DNA of 64,000 nt, taken from assembly GCA_910589415.1 (NCBI GenBank), contig OU342638.1, positions 12,502,014-12,566,013 on the forward strand, read 5' to 3'. Every line of letters begins with the position of its first letter. Position 1 is the first letter of the stretch. Positions 24,483-36,202 of the stretch are shown here, piece by piece. A model generated the notes under the pieces. It did not search any database. It worked only from the letters and a program-made list of their open reading frames with translations, and was not told the DNA's origin. Source of the DNA: Malachius bipustulatus. Its lineage: Eukaryota > Arthropoda > Insecta > Coleoptera > Melyridae. Made by a program: the position numbers and the translations under genes.

Positions 24483-25466
24483 TACAGGGTGCACCATGTA
24501 TCCTTCTCTATAATATTGCTATCTCCTGAACGCTAAGAGATACAGGGTCGGTTGAATTAGAGAAAGATGAGTTTATTGGCCATTTCGAATCCGTCAAGAC
24601 ATGCAAGATATCTGTGACTGCTCCTGAAAAAACTGAAAAATCGAGATTCCTTATTTTTGCCATATCTTTCTTATTATTGGAAATCAATAAATAATTTCTT
24701 GTAGGCTTACATAAATCGTCAAGAGCTACCCATCTGACATTTTAAAAATTTTCAAAGCCGACTAGATCTTAGAGTTTTCAGTCAACTTTCGTTTTTCTTA
24801 TGGCCGCCATATTATTTTTTTATGTCATTCGATATGAAAAAAATAATGGAAACCAAAAATTAATAAACTTCAAAAAAAAAATTCTAAAATTTTTATTCTT
24901 CTTTTTTCAAAGGAAAACCAAAAAAAATCGTCGAAAAACGTCAACATTTGTAAAATACGCCGAAATAATGCTTGCCTTATGGTTTTTTAATTTATCTATG
25001 AAATTCGGTCTAAAAAGTTGTCTTTTTGTAAAGAAAAAAGAAGAAAAATTTTTTTTTTTTTTTGAAGTTTAACAATTTTTAGTTTTTATGATTTTTTTTA
25101 TACCGAACAACATAAAAAAACAATATGGTGGCCATAAGAAAAATGAAAGTTGACTATGAAAATCCTGGGATCTAGTCGGCTTTGAAAATTTTTGAAATGT
25201 CAGATGGGTATAGCTCTTGCCGACTTATGTAAGCCCTCAAAAAATTATTTATTAATCTCCAATTATAAAAAAGATATGGCAAAAATAAGAAATGTCGATC
25301 TTTCAGTTTTTTCAGGATATTTCAGGAACGGTCACAGATATCTTGTATGTCTCGACGGAATCGAGATGGCCACAAAATTGCGCTTCTTTGGACTTGTTTA
25401 ACCGACCATGTATCTGTTAACGTTAAGAGATAGCAATATAGAGAAGGATACATGGTGCAGCCTGTA
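24483..25466. repeat. Fold-back element, TACAGGGTGCACCATG ends (984 bp)
   Basis: The left end, TACAGGGTGCACCATGTATC, is mirrored by GATACATGGTGCAGCCTGTA. Arms keep pairing through GATATCTGTGAC (left) and GTCACAGATATC (right) and through the GGCCATAAG segments near 24,795 and 25,130. Related fragments lie near 10,830 and 53,230-54,310, the latter next to the Polinton. Confidence 0.7.
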
Positions 25467-25579
25467 TATCTGACAATTTCTACTTCATCATCTTGTGTGA
25501 TTTTGTATTATTATTCGGTTGTCAATAGCAACTCGCCAGTGCAACCTATTTGAGTTTTATATCACAACATAAGATAAAA

Positions 25580-26720
25580 AATACACTACTGAGGACGACA
25601 TCGCTTTTCGAAAATCACCCAAACTCATCAAATGTCCACCGATCATGACCCCCAGATTACGAAAAAACACTCATTTGAATTTTCGGAAAATTGACTGCTT
25701 TTTGAACCCTTGTAAAAGCAAGATGGCAAAAAACTTTCAAATCAAGTTAACAGAATTGGAAAAAAATTATTTGAAATTTGAGTTAATGCGACATAATTAG
25801 CATTATTTTTATTAATAAGCCAGTGGCGTGGGTAGGAAAAGGGTAAAAATGGCTAAATTTCTATAGTCGTTTATGAGCACATTTTTTAGGCAATTGAACT
25901 GAAATTTTTACGGGACAACTACACTATTAACCTTTTAACATTCAAAAATTTCTAGAAGCAATTAATAAAAATGGCGGAGATATTCGAAATTTTTTTTTAC
26001 ATAATGTTTATTCCACAAAAAGTTGAAAAACACTTCTGTAGCTTCATCTTTCAAGATTAGTAGTGAACGAAATGTTTTACTCTTGTGAAGCTTTCGGATG
26101 ACGTCTGATTTTCGGTAAAAAATTCCTAAAATCCGGTTCTTCTACAGTGGGTTCCTTCAAATAAAAAAACGTCCCATTTCTGATCGCAGTTTTCAACTTA
26201 GGGTACATAAATTTTTGTGAGAGTACGATATTCACAAAGAGTGGTCTGGTATTGCATTTGAGGAAAATCGGTCGAGCCGTTCCAAAATAGTGGGCCTTTT
26301 GAATTTTAGGGAAAAGGGCTATTTTTTGAACCCCTGTAGGTATAACTAAAATTTTAGTTTTTTAATTAGTTTTAGATTCAAGATTAGAAAATTATTTGAA
26401 ATTTTAGTTAATGTAATAAAAATGGCATTATTTCTATTAATAAGCCAGTGGCGTGGGTAGGAATAGGTCAAAAATGGCTAAATTTCTATAACCGTTTATG
26501 AGCACGCACATTTTTAAAGGAATTGAACTGAAAGTTTTAAAGTAAACAACTGCACTAATAGCCTTTCACTCTCAAAAATTTCAAGAAGCAAATAAGAAAA
26601 ATGGCGGATATATTCGAATTTTTTCACATGATGTTTATTTCTCTAAAATTCCAAATTTTCGGTTCTCAAAACTCCTTCGTAACTTTTTTCGAATTTATTA
26701 AAGGTGATGTAGGAATTTTT
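25580..26720. repeat. Dispersed repeats, two tandem-like copies
   Basis: 25,580-25,690 is the inverted copy of 11,420-11,530. Two copies of the GCCAGTGGCGTGGGTAGGAA repeat follow at about 25,819 and 26,448, each with matching flanks (AAATGGCTAAATTTCTATA). The same repeat is at 406. Unclassified. Confidence 0.6.
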
Positions 26721-26739
26721 ATTTCCGATATTGGGGTTA

Positions 26740-26850
26740 GGCAGGAGCAAGCATATCTGCATTGGTAGGTGGTCTCGAACCGAGCGCGGTGAACGGCTGA
26801 GGGGTGAGAAAATTATAGGTGCTCTGGTGTTAGATACGGAGGGTACGCAA
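26740..26850 (+). repeat. Possible SINE-like segment
   Basis: A short GC-rich island contains GGTCTCGAACCGAGCGCGG, loosely like an RNA polymerase III B box. No A box at the right distance is convincing. Kept only as a weak suggestion. Confidence 0.2.
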
Positions 26851-27098
26851 GGAATCGCTGACCTTTTAATTGTTTTTATATTATTCTATGAACATTTAAT
26901 CGTTACGTTATTAAACAAGCTTTAAATTGCCATTCTCATATTTCGTTCGGCAGAAATATTACTACAGTGTAAAAAATAGCATTTTTTTCAAGTAAACTTA
27001 CCCAGTGGCGGGCGTAGGAAAAGAACCAGCCAGATCTCAAGATTTAGCACCGCTTGTTTTTTATGCATGACTGCATGAACGATGCTTTTTTAATAATA

Positions 27099-27911
27099 TA
27101 CAGGCTGTTTACTGTAAGGTTGGCCAAAATTCACAGACTGATTTTTAAAACTAAAATAAACAAAAAATTTCCCATTAACGTGTGTGCGGAAATGCATCAT
27201 TTTTGAGATACAGGGTGTCGAAGAAATATTCTTTTTCAAGTTTTTTGACGATATCTCGGGAACCGTATGAGATACAATGTTCAGCTCTTATACACACTAT
27301 GTGCTCACTGATCCCCTTATTTTCGCCGTAAAGTAAAGGTTTTAAAAAAACTCAGTGGCGTAGATTTAGGGTATTTTGAGGGTTTCGACCATTTAATTTC
27401 TACGCCACTGGAATAAATGCGATTTTAAGTACCGCATTTGAACCGTCCATGTTTTTTACACCAAAAAGGTACTCTTGGTTAATGGCTCTAAAGTGAACCG
27501 TTTCCATGAAAAATGTCATTTTATGAGAGAAAACATTTCATTTTTCCAAAATGCTGTTGAAAATCGTTAAAAAAGTGACGTTTTCCCTCATAAAAAGTCA
27601 TTTTCCTCGGAAACGGTTCATTTTAGAGCCGTTAATCAAATACCCTAAATCTACGCCACTGGATTTTTTAAAACCATTATTTTACGGCGAAAATAAGGGG
27701 ATCAGTGAGCAGATAGCGTGTATAAGAGCTGAAGATTCTATCTCACACGGTTTCCGAGATATCGTCAAAAAACTGGAAAAAGAATATTTCTTCGACACCC
27801 TGTATCTCAAAAACGGTGCATTTGCGGACACACGTTAATGGGTAATTTTTGTTTATTTTAGTCTGAAGAATCAGCCTGTGAAGTTTGGCCAACCTTACAG
27901 TAAACTAAACA
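27099..27911. repeat. Fold-back element, family F1 variant
   Basis: TACAGGCTGTTTACTGTAAG at the left is mirrored near 27,893-27,911. Inner GAGATACAGGGTGTCG (27,205) and CGACACCCTGTATCTC (27,795) match the F1 family. The arms also hold two GCCACTGG words around the centre. About 0.8 kb in the last part of the DUF4780 intron 1; a 95-residue open frame inside is the palindrome read through. Confidence 0.7.
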
Positions 27912-28140
27912 CTATGCATTGCTCCGTAAAAAGGACCTTAATGGTGGGGAGGGGGGTCAACGGTATCGATAAAAATTTAAATTGAAACGATTTTTTTCAA
28001 ATTTTTTATTCTCTGAATTATTATCGACTTTATTCCATCAGAGATAAAGAGGTGTACATAAGAGGTATACATTTTTGTGGATTTCGAATCTCAGTGTATT
28101 TGATAAGAGGAACTTAACGGAATTTTCTTTTATTTTTCAG

Positions 28141-28181
28141 ACAACTTCAGAGTGGCCACGGTTCAACCCAGCAGCAAAATG
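28141..28181 (+). CDS. DUF4780 gene, coding exon 2
   Basis: Preceded by a TTTTATTTTTCAG acceptor and followed by a GTAAAG donor; 41 bases coding RVATVQPSSKM after two residues. It is conserved at 57,075-57,115 in the paralogue with the same length, boundaries and reading frame (RVATVQPSNKL), which is good evidence for a real exon. The 5.7-kb intron before it is filled with repeats. Confidence 0.7.
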
Positions 28182-28496
28182 GTAAAGATAACTTTCATTA
28201 ACCGAGTAACTTGTTAGTAGTATCAAGTTGGAACTCTTGACGATTGATTTTATTTTATTTATTTATTTTATTTTCGTTGATCCCCATTGAATTAAGTTTA
28301 ATAAAGTGACAAACAAGGTCCTCGGTGGTTAAGTTTCCTTATTGGGATGCAGAACACTTTCCCAGCGTTTCATACCAATAAATTCGTATGAAGATTTAAA
28401 ACGAAAATTCCATATTTTTTAAATTTAATCAGCAATTATTCGAAAATATTTTGACGATAACAATTGACAATCTTTATTCATGTTTGATTTTTTCAG

Positions 28497-29159
28497 AATG
28501 AAACTGCTGAATTTCACGTAATTGATGAATCATTGAAAATGGCAATTATTGGCACAGGTGCTCCCACGCCGGAATTTTCATATCAGTTTACTGCGAACCT
28601 GCAAACAGCTCTAACCAGCGCTCTTATTGCTATTCCAGACGGCCATCTTCCACTCTTCGATGGAATCGAGCTCTCCAAGCAGAAATATATCAGGACCACC
28701 TGTGCTAATCAATATTCGAAGCGATGGTTAATAGATGCAGTCAAGAAGTTGTCCCCTTTCGAGGGAGAGTCTCTTCTTGCTGTTGAAGAAGAAAGGGTTC
28801 CACAATTACGTGGCTTGTGTGTCTATGTCCCGAGAACAGCTCTGCTTGACATAGACGATCTACTGACGGGAATAAAAAGGTCAACTCCAAATCTCAGAAC
28901 CGAATTCTGGAAGATTAGAAAATCGGAACCGCACATGAACCGCACAGCTCTAAGAATTGAAATAGATACGGTTTCAATTCGATTAATAGAAGAATTGGGA
29001 TATGAGGTAAACGTAGGAATGGACAGAGCTTATTTTTGGGACTCCAAAAATAAGAAAGGGCATCCTCAGGCTGAATTTTTGGATAGTTATGTACGAAGTT
29101 GGAATTTTACTATAAGGCTAAACGATGATGGAAGTTTTGATTGGATTTTTGAGGTATAG
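28497..29159 (+). CDS. DUF4780 domain protein, main exon (intact)
   Basis: Exon 3 starts after TTTTTTCAG and stays open to the TAG at 29,157-29,159. Together exons 1-3 give 723 bases, a 240-residue protein. The domain starts MAIIGTGAPTPEF; later landmarks are RWLIDAVKKL, LCVYVPRTALLDIDDLL, NLRTEFWKIRKSEP and VNVGMDRAYFW, the usual order in DUF4780 (PF16012): a WL-containing core, a V-Y-I/V-P strand, then an N-L...W segment. There is no signal peptide or membrane segment. The function is unknown. The same domain sits in ORF1 of the LINE at 15.7-19.5 kb, so the gene may come from a retrotransposon. A broken paralogue lies at 59,006-60,405. Acidic start and splice support make it the best cellular gene here. 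Confidence 0.8.
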   Translation, partial: NETAEFHVIDESLKMAIIGTGAPTPEFSYQFTANLQTALTSALIAIPDGHLPLFDGIELSKQKYIRTTCANQYSKRWLIDAVKKLSPFEGESLLAVEEERVPQLRGLCVYVPRTALLDIDDLLTGIKRSTPNLRTEFWKIRKSEPHMNRTALRIEIDTVSIRLIEELGYEVNVGMDRAYFWDSKNKKGHPQAEFLDSYVRSWNFTIRLNDDGSFDWIFEV

Positions 29160-30100
29160 GCGAGATTATTGTTGGAATCGTTTCAATTTAGGGTGTACTT
29201 GAATAATTATTTAAAATGTTATCAGAATAACATAGCGCCATCCTACCACCCATCTTGAAGAATTTTCAGCAGTGAAAAAAGTGTTTTTCAGCTGTAGAGG
29301 CTATTTGCAAGTTAAAAATTGCACCTGTCGACCTCTATCAGTGCTTATTTTATACTATTTTTACACCCTAAAGCAAAGCGATTCCGACAAAAATGTCGCG
29401 TATAATAGGTACCCACCTCAGAAACTTATTTTTTAATAATTTTTCCGCTTCGCCGTCTCGTCCATTAATTAAACGTTCTAATAACGAGGGATCTCAAGTC
29501 ACTTACAATTTATTGTCACTTACTTAATTCTCATTTTAGCATTGTATTAATTATTATTTTGGAGTTTGTATGATGCTTTATTCACACCCATCGACTATGC
29601 ATCAAGGTGTCTGGTAAGTACCTCCAAATTTCTCTGGAGCATACAAAAGGGGCCAAATAAACCTAGTCTGTCAAAAAAAATCCTAAAGTGTCCCTAAATA
29701 GAGATACAGAGAGCCAAAAGGGTACCCATCAACGATTCACTTTTTTGGCTCTAACTTTTGAACCGACCTGTGTACTTTGCTGAAATTTTAATATTTTATA
29801 GAGGCCATAAAGAGTCATTAAGCCATATCAGAGTGGATGTTTGACGTCGTCAGGGAAGTCAGGAACAGACTTACCACCACACTCGTTGGGTCAAAATTTT
29901 GACAGGTGTCATTTTAATAAGCTGAAAACTTTTTTTGATTGTTTTTGTCCTCCCCCGTATGCTGCTGACAAATAAGGAGGTACTCTAATAACGACACCAT
30001 GTGTATTTTATGTTCCTTTTTATTGTCGTCATGGTTCATTTTTTTTTTTTGTAAAATAAATAAAATGAAAATGTTACCAAGGTCTCAAAATGATGTAATA
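29160..30100. other. 3' flank of the DUF4780 gene
   Basis: No further gene. No AATAAA occurs in the first few hundred bases; the nearest is at about 29,655. An (AAT)n run at 30,103-30,127 marks the tail of the LINE fragment that follows. Confidence 0.4.
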
Positions 30101-30225
30101 AACAATAATAATAATAATAATAATAACATTTATTTCCTTATTGTAAATACATATTATTGTATTTTTTGTGGAAAATTAAAAATAATAAATCGTAAAATTA
30201 GTTATAAAGTTATAATTATTTAAAA

Positions 30226-31180
30226 TTACAAATACAAAGAATTGTTTAAATATTCATTTAAGCTATAGTAACAATTTTGTAATAAAATATTTTTAATTTC
30301 TTTTGAAAATTTTTTTAAATTATATTTTTTGTAATTTTTGGCAAATGATTCTAAATTTTGGCACATAATGTATTCAGAAGATAATTCGTAATGCGTGGTA
30401 TTATGTTTATTTAAAATAATTGTATTAGAATTTCTGGTATTAGAATGGAAAAAAGTTAACAAATTTTTATTTTTATGTACATTGCCTAATATTCTTATGC
30501 AATTTTTTTGAATTTTGAAAATAATCAACCAATCAAAAGAATTTCCCCAATGTATTATTCCGTATTTTAAAATAGAATAAAAATTTGAATAATACACTGT
30601 TTTTAAAATTCCTAATTTTAATCCTTTATTCTTTAAAAATCGAAGTTGGAAGCAAACTTTGCACAGTTTTTTTGATATTGTATTAATATGTAATTTCCAA
30701 TTAAGATTTCTATCTAAATTGAAACCTAATAATTTTAAAGATTCTATGTTAAAATTAACTTTAATCCTATTCAACTCACACCAAGCAAATAATTTTTCCA
30801 ACATTTCATTTATTTTAAAATTAATATCAATATTATCGTCAGATTTGAAAATACAAGAAAAGTATCATCAGCATAAAGTAAAGTTGGAATATTTAAAAAA
30901 GCAGATAAATCATTAATATAACATTAGAATAAGAGTGGTCCTAAGATGGAACCTTGAGGAACATCACATTTAATTTTTTTCCAATCAGAAAATGACTTAT
31001 TGTTTTCAAAAACATTTATTATTATTCTTTGCTCTCTGTTAATTAAATATGATTCCAACCAATTTAATGCTGTACCTCTAATACCCATGATATGTTCTAA
31101 TTTTAATAAAAGAATTTCAATAGTTAAAGTTATTCCAATAACCCCTGTCGCAATAGGAGAAATGATGCGCCACTGCTATT
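30226..31180 (-). pseudogene. Non-LTR retrotransposon RT fragment (jockey/CR1-like)
   Basis: Reading the minus strand from 31,180: GIRGTALNWLESYL and REQRIIINV, then CDVPQGSILGPLLF, a stop at the next codon, YINDLSAF, and TLLYADDTFLVF near 30,870. The C-terminal part is then open for 192 residues (30,804-30,226), with LKLLGFNLDRNLNWKLHIN and RFLKNKGLKLGILKTVYYS. The catalytic YADD is preserved, but the N-terminal fingers and any endonuclease are missing (5' truncation) and a stop lies after PLLF. The 3' end is followed by an AAT-type microsatellite, common for such tails. Confidence 0.8.
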
Positions 31181-31199
31181 AATTAATTAAAATGTAATT

Positions 31200-31664
31200 A
31201 AGGGTGAATGATGGTGTTGGTGTTGGTGGTTGGAGGTGAATGGTAATGGTGCTATTATTACAAGTGATAATATCTTTTTCTCGCTTTTTCTCTCTCTCTC
31301 TCTCTACCTGACTGCAATTAGTATTGTTGCACATGCACACTGTTCAATTCTTCCAAAATGAACCGTTTTGTAGGCAACGTTGCCATATTTCTAGATTTTT
31401 TCCAAATTCCGTTTTCCATAACGATTTGGTTGCATGTCGATCAATATTAGTGAAAAAAAAAATTGAAAAGTTCAAACTGGCATGATTCTTTCTGAGAACT
31501 GTGTGTCTGCCTAATAGCTACAATAATTTTGAAGTTTAGCTACTTATGCTGAAAGCTTTCTCCACTCTCTTCCCATTACGTTCCAGACTTTCATGGAGAG
31601 TGTTTCATTAGAGTTTCAAAGTCGAAGTTGAAGTTGAAGTTCACTAAATTCTGTTAATCGCACG
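31200..31664 (+). other. Upstream region of the broken DUF4780 paralogue
   Basis: GGTGTTGGTGGTTGGAGG-like sequence, a (CT)n run at about 31,290 and TCCAGACTTTCATGGAGAG match the upstream region of the first gene (21,780-22,376). This is one edge of the segmental duplication. Confidence 0.5.
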
Positions 31665-31683
31665 ATGTATACCAATATAAAAG
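31665..31683 (+). pseudogene. DUF4780 paralogue, exon 1
   Basis: ATG plus five codons and one base, then a GTGAGTTTTT donor: the same length and phase as exon 1 of the first gene at 22,377, with diverged codons. It would have to splice over about 25 kb to exon 2 at 57,075. Confidence 0.45.
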
Positions 31684-32124
31684 GTGAGTTTTTTTTATTT
31701 TGTTTTTTATTTGTTTTTTTCTTGTGTTATTTGAGTTGAATAATTAATTAACGAACTTAAAATGCGCATGTTGTGCTTATTTTACTTTTGGCCGTTGATT
31801 ACTTGAGCGTTGTTTTTTTTTAATTTTGTACCAACAATAAGTAATAAAATCTTTGCTGAAGAGGGCAACTCAATTAGTTTTCATTTAAACGACTCAATAA
31901 TAATGACTTTATATAAAAGCGAAATGGTCCGCAGATTGCTATACAAAAGGATTATGAGCACGTCACCGGAGCACGTTTTGGCTTTCAGCCCTTCCGCCTT
32001 CCGTTGGCGTTTTGGGCGATACCGAATTGGGCGAAGGATTTTGTTATTCACTAATCCCAGAGGTCAATTGGGCGACAAACGAGAAACTAGGGGATTATAA
32101 GAGATAACTGGACAGACAAGAAAT

Positions 32125-35100
32125 TAGTGTTGGGATCATTCGAGTGAAAAATCATCGTTAATTCGATTATTGAAATAATAGCCGTCATTCGATTATTTCC
32201 GTTAGTATTCGAATGAAACATCGCGACCGGGAATGCAGCACTGTCTTCGTATTGTTCCGTTCGTATTCGTATGCGCGTTGAGCGAGCCCGAGTCAAGCAG
32301 TCAGTCAAACACTCCTATAATAATCGCAGAGAGAATAATCGCTAGCAACGATTATTGTATTCGAATGAAACATCGGAATCGAGAGTGGAGTATGCGCGAT
32401 GATAGAATCGAATACAGGCATAATCGGTATCGGTAATCGTAGTCGTAACTAGTGGAGCGAAATTCGGTGTAAAAGTCGCTCCGTTATCGAATTTTTTTTT
32501 TTGACGTATAACCAGGTCAGACCTAATAGGTTTTGTTCATTGCATAATTTTGCATTCAAAACGGCTATTTACGACATTTTTGGGTAGGTCACGACTTTGA
32601 TATTTGAAAAAAACATAAAAATTTATGATTTTAAAAAATTGTACTTTTGAACATTTACATGACCATATCTTTGAAAGTAATCAAGATATTGAAATGATTT
32701 TTTCATCAAATTAAAGCAGACAAATGGGCGCTTCCAATCGTGTATCTTGCTGCCCTTAAGTATATATAGCTGACTCGCAAAAATAATACAAACGATGCAT
32801 GTTGCAAAACGTGTATTGATATTTTCACTAAGCGACAAACTTTTTTATTTGTGAAAATTTTTGTACACATACAGCAAACAAAATGAAGCCAAGATATAGT
32901 AGAAGTTTTTGTATAAAAATTATTCTTTGTAGCGATTGCCGTTTGGTAGTTATGACCTTTTCTTCAACTGATGTCGCGCCAATATCGTGCGCTACCCCTT
33001 ACATAGAGAGCGCCGAGTCAAATGCAAGGCATACATTAATCCAAATACTATAGGAATAAGGTATAATATAAGCTATAAGACATATTTTTTCAGTCTTACA
33101 CTCAGGCTGGTCCCACTTTACCTGTCAGGTAAACATTTAAGGTATTACCTTCAATTATTATTGTAGGAAAGATTTATTGCCCTGGACACGTGTCCTTGGA
33201 CCAGGTTTCTGGTCAGTATGACCAGCAAATACAGCAAATACACGTGAATGTTCTCAAACGTTCCCAAAAAAGCATAAATTAATTTTTTTTAATATTTGGG
33301 CTTCAAAAACTAATTAAATTTAAAGTAGAACGTAGGTATTATTATTGTAGGTAGAATAATTATTATTATACGTTAATGTTAATAATTATTGTTATTGGAC
33401 ATCAAAATGAATATGGAATCCAAATTATGTAGGTATATTTACAATACCTTTTGTTTATTGAAATGTGCCATAAACGAATGTTTTTTCTTCATTTTAAATC
33501 AATATATTGATCTGAAATCAAAAGTATAAAATATCTACAGATCGTTTTGAAAATTGTAGAAGACCAAAAATAAAATATAAATTCTAATTTCATTTTGGAG
33601 CTAAGTTTTATTTCAATGGCATTAGCTTATAATACCTAATTATTGTTTGTAGCGCACCATGAAAAGTATCTTATAAAAATAATAGGTAGGTATATAAATT
33701 GTTTAGAAATTGTTTGTGCAGATTATGGAATTTTATTACGTATTTTTATAAATTTTGAAAATTTTGTAGGTTTTTTTAATCACCTACCTACCCACCAAAC
33801 TTATAAATTACAGTACCTAGCTACAAAGAATATACGTAAGTAACTGGTTATCACCAAATTATATTTAATTAAATATGATATTGCAGTGAGTAGTGAGTAT
33901 GAGGAAGTCTGCAGTCAGCAAGGTACGAGGCAAGGTAGGTATAGTATCAAATACTCTAGACCTAGGTAAGTCTAGAGTATTTGGTAGTATATATACGTGC
34001 ACCTATTTAATGGTAACTGCGTATACCGAAGAATAAACTTCGAAAAAATATGTGAAAAAAAAATAAAACAAAAAATACGAACTACATACATACTATAATA
34101 CCTGAATTGACATAAATTAATAAGCCAATATTCATATGGGGTGGGATGTCTTTTAAGGCGATACTTTTTTCGACTGTGTATTATAATAATTCATCAAGGC
34201 AAATAACTTATTCAAATAACTTTTCTTAATTAAAAAACTCACAAATAAACGAGATACAGCCTTTGGAAGCTAAAAAAAAATAAAGTCCAGACCTATAGTA
34301 AATTCAACTACATATAGGTACTTTGCCAAACTGATTTTGCTAAGCAATCAAAAATCGAGTACGTAAGGTTACCTAGGAAACAAAAGCAAAATAACAGGAA
34401 ATAATAATGAAATAAAATGAAAATTTCCATCCTTTGTTTTTTCATTTAACTTACCTAATAAACATTACCTATTATACTTCAGTTATTTTCGTTTGCTTCC
34501 TGTTAGTTTTCGTTTTGTTTACCCAGGTAACCTTATGTGTTAGAAGTGCTTTTCTGATTGTTGATTGCATGAAATCAGTTTAGTTACATTAATTTATCAC
34601 AGGGCTGAACTTTAAATTTTTTTAACTTACAAAGGCTGTATCTCATTTATTTTTTACTTTTTTAGGAAAACTTATTTGAAAAAGTTATTTGCCTTGATCA
34701 ATTCTATAAACAGTTGAAAAAAGCATTTCCTTAATAAAAAACACCCGATAGAATTAGATTCTGAAAATGTTTGACTGGTTAGCCATGGTTGACCATGCAA
34801 TTACACATCTTTCGATCCTTTTAGAGTTTTATTCAACAACGTGTGTTCAATGATTTATTTTTAAAAAAGCTGTAAGTGTTAAAGACAAGACAGTTATACA
34901 AAAACCGAGAATATCTACAAGGTATGTTGTCATTAGTAATCATATTACCTACTTACTTGCTTGTGGGGAAAAACGGCAAGCTGAATGCGGAAAGCGAATT
35001 ATGTTAAAAAAAGTATTTTAAGTGGAAAGTTTTTACTTAACTAGCTATCATAGGGAATGAAGGAAAAGCTACAAAAATAATCAAAATATTTATTCTCAGC

Positions 35101-36194
35101 CCGACGATACCACAAACACATACTAGAGAGGGAAGCGACTGGCTATGCGTCCGTGCGTAAGCTTACCGTTCAGCCATCGCGCGAAGTAGATCACAATTAA
35201 AAATTCATAATTCAATAACTACCAAACATACGAAAAATATTTATCTTTTAAAAACTTCCTTAATATTTTGGCTCCAATTTCTTCGCTGCATGTGTAAATA
35301 AATTTTCAAAAATAAAAAAGTTTCTCGCTGATTGAAAATATCAATACATTGTTGTGGAAATTTTCAATTAACTTTTGATTTCACAATCAAATATAAAAGT
35401 CCTTAAAACAAGATTACCTCCAAAAGAAGCGCTTATGTATGCACGTATATTTAAAAAAAAAATTTCGTCGATAGCTCAATTAGTTTAAAAGATATGACAA
35501 TTTATACTTATTAAAAGTAATTTTTCTGAATTACAAATTTTTGCAATTTTTTTCAATTTAAAAAGCCCTGACCTACGGAAAAATGTCGTAAATGTCCATT
35601 TCTTGTCGGGACGAGTCTAATACATCATACGTATAAGTGGCAGCTGGTTATACGCCAAAAAAAAAAAATCACATTTTTGGTCCGATTTCGCTCCACTAAA
35701 CGTGATTTCTAGCTATTTTAGATTTTAGATAATCGCCGATAGCGATTAATAGTTGATTGATATTATCTAGGGGTGCAAAAGCTGAGAATTATTTTAATAA
35801 GTGTGGGGTGGAACGTTAACGTTAGTTGGCGACAGGGAAGGCAAAAATTTAACGATTCTTAGACTTTTTTCTTTTACAATTTTTTTTATTTTTACGGTTC
35901 TAGGTGTGGGACTTTCCATGCAGATTCCATCAACTGTTAAAAAGTATAAGTGATACAATAAAATTTGGAAAAACAATGACGATTATTAATAATTCGAATG
36001 ACGAATTAGGTATTGTCGTTCTCTTCGTCCCACGAGTAGTTAAATAGCATAGATAGGTATTGTTATATACCTACCTACCATAAGTATAAATTGGGTCATC
36101 AAATAATCGTTTCATTCGAATGATCATTCGATTATTAAAATCATTCGAAGGAAAAAAATCGATTATTAAAATTATGCGATTATTCCCAACACTA
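32125..36194. mobile_element. hAT-like non-autonomous element (4.07 kb)
   Basis: TAGTGTTGGGA at 32,125 and TCCCAACACTA at 36,184-36,194 are exact inverted ends, flanked by the 8-bp direct repeat CAAGAAAT (32,117-32,124 and 36,195-36,202). An 8-bp duplication and this terminus are typical of hAT elements. The subterminal regions carry repeated CATTCGAATGA and CGATTATT words, possible transposase-binding sites. I find no transposase. A second inverted pair lies inside (TAGTGGAGCGAAATTCGG near 32,450 and its mirror near 35,690), and a fold-back element is nested at 34,138-34,743. Confidence 0.8.
34138..34743. repeat. Fold-back element nested in the hAT-like element
   Basis: Arms mirror each other from near the ends (GGCGATACTTTTTTCGACTG and CAGTTGAAAAAAGCATTTCC) through GAGATACAGCCTTTG and CAAAGGCTGTATCTC to the centre near 34,440. 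About 0.6 kb, no coding capacity. Confidence 0.65.
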
Positions 36195-36202
36195 CAAGAA
36201 AT

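Noticed and set aside
24800..25072. A 90-residue lysine-rich frame
   Set aside because: It is low-complexity AT-rich DNA across the centre of a palindrome.
31810..32100. A 96-residue frame before the hAT-like element
   Set aside because: No recognisable domain, no homologous frame in the duplicated region of the first DUF4780 locus, and it is unsupported by splice sites.
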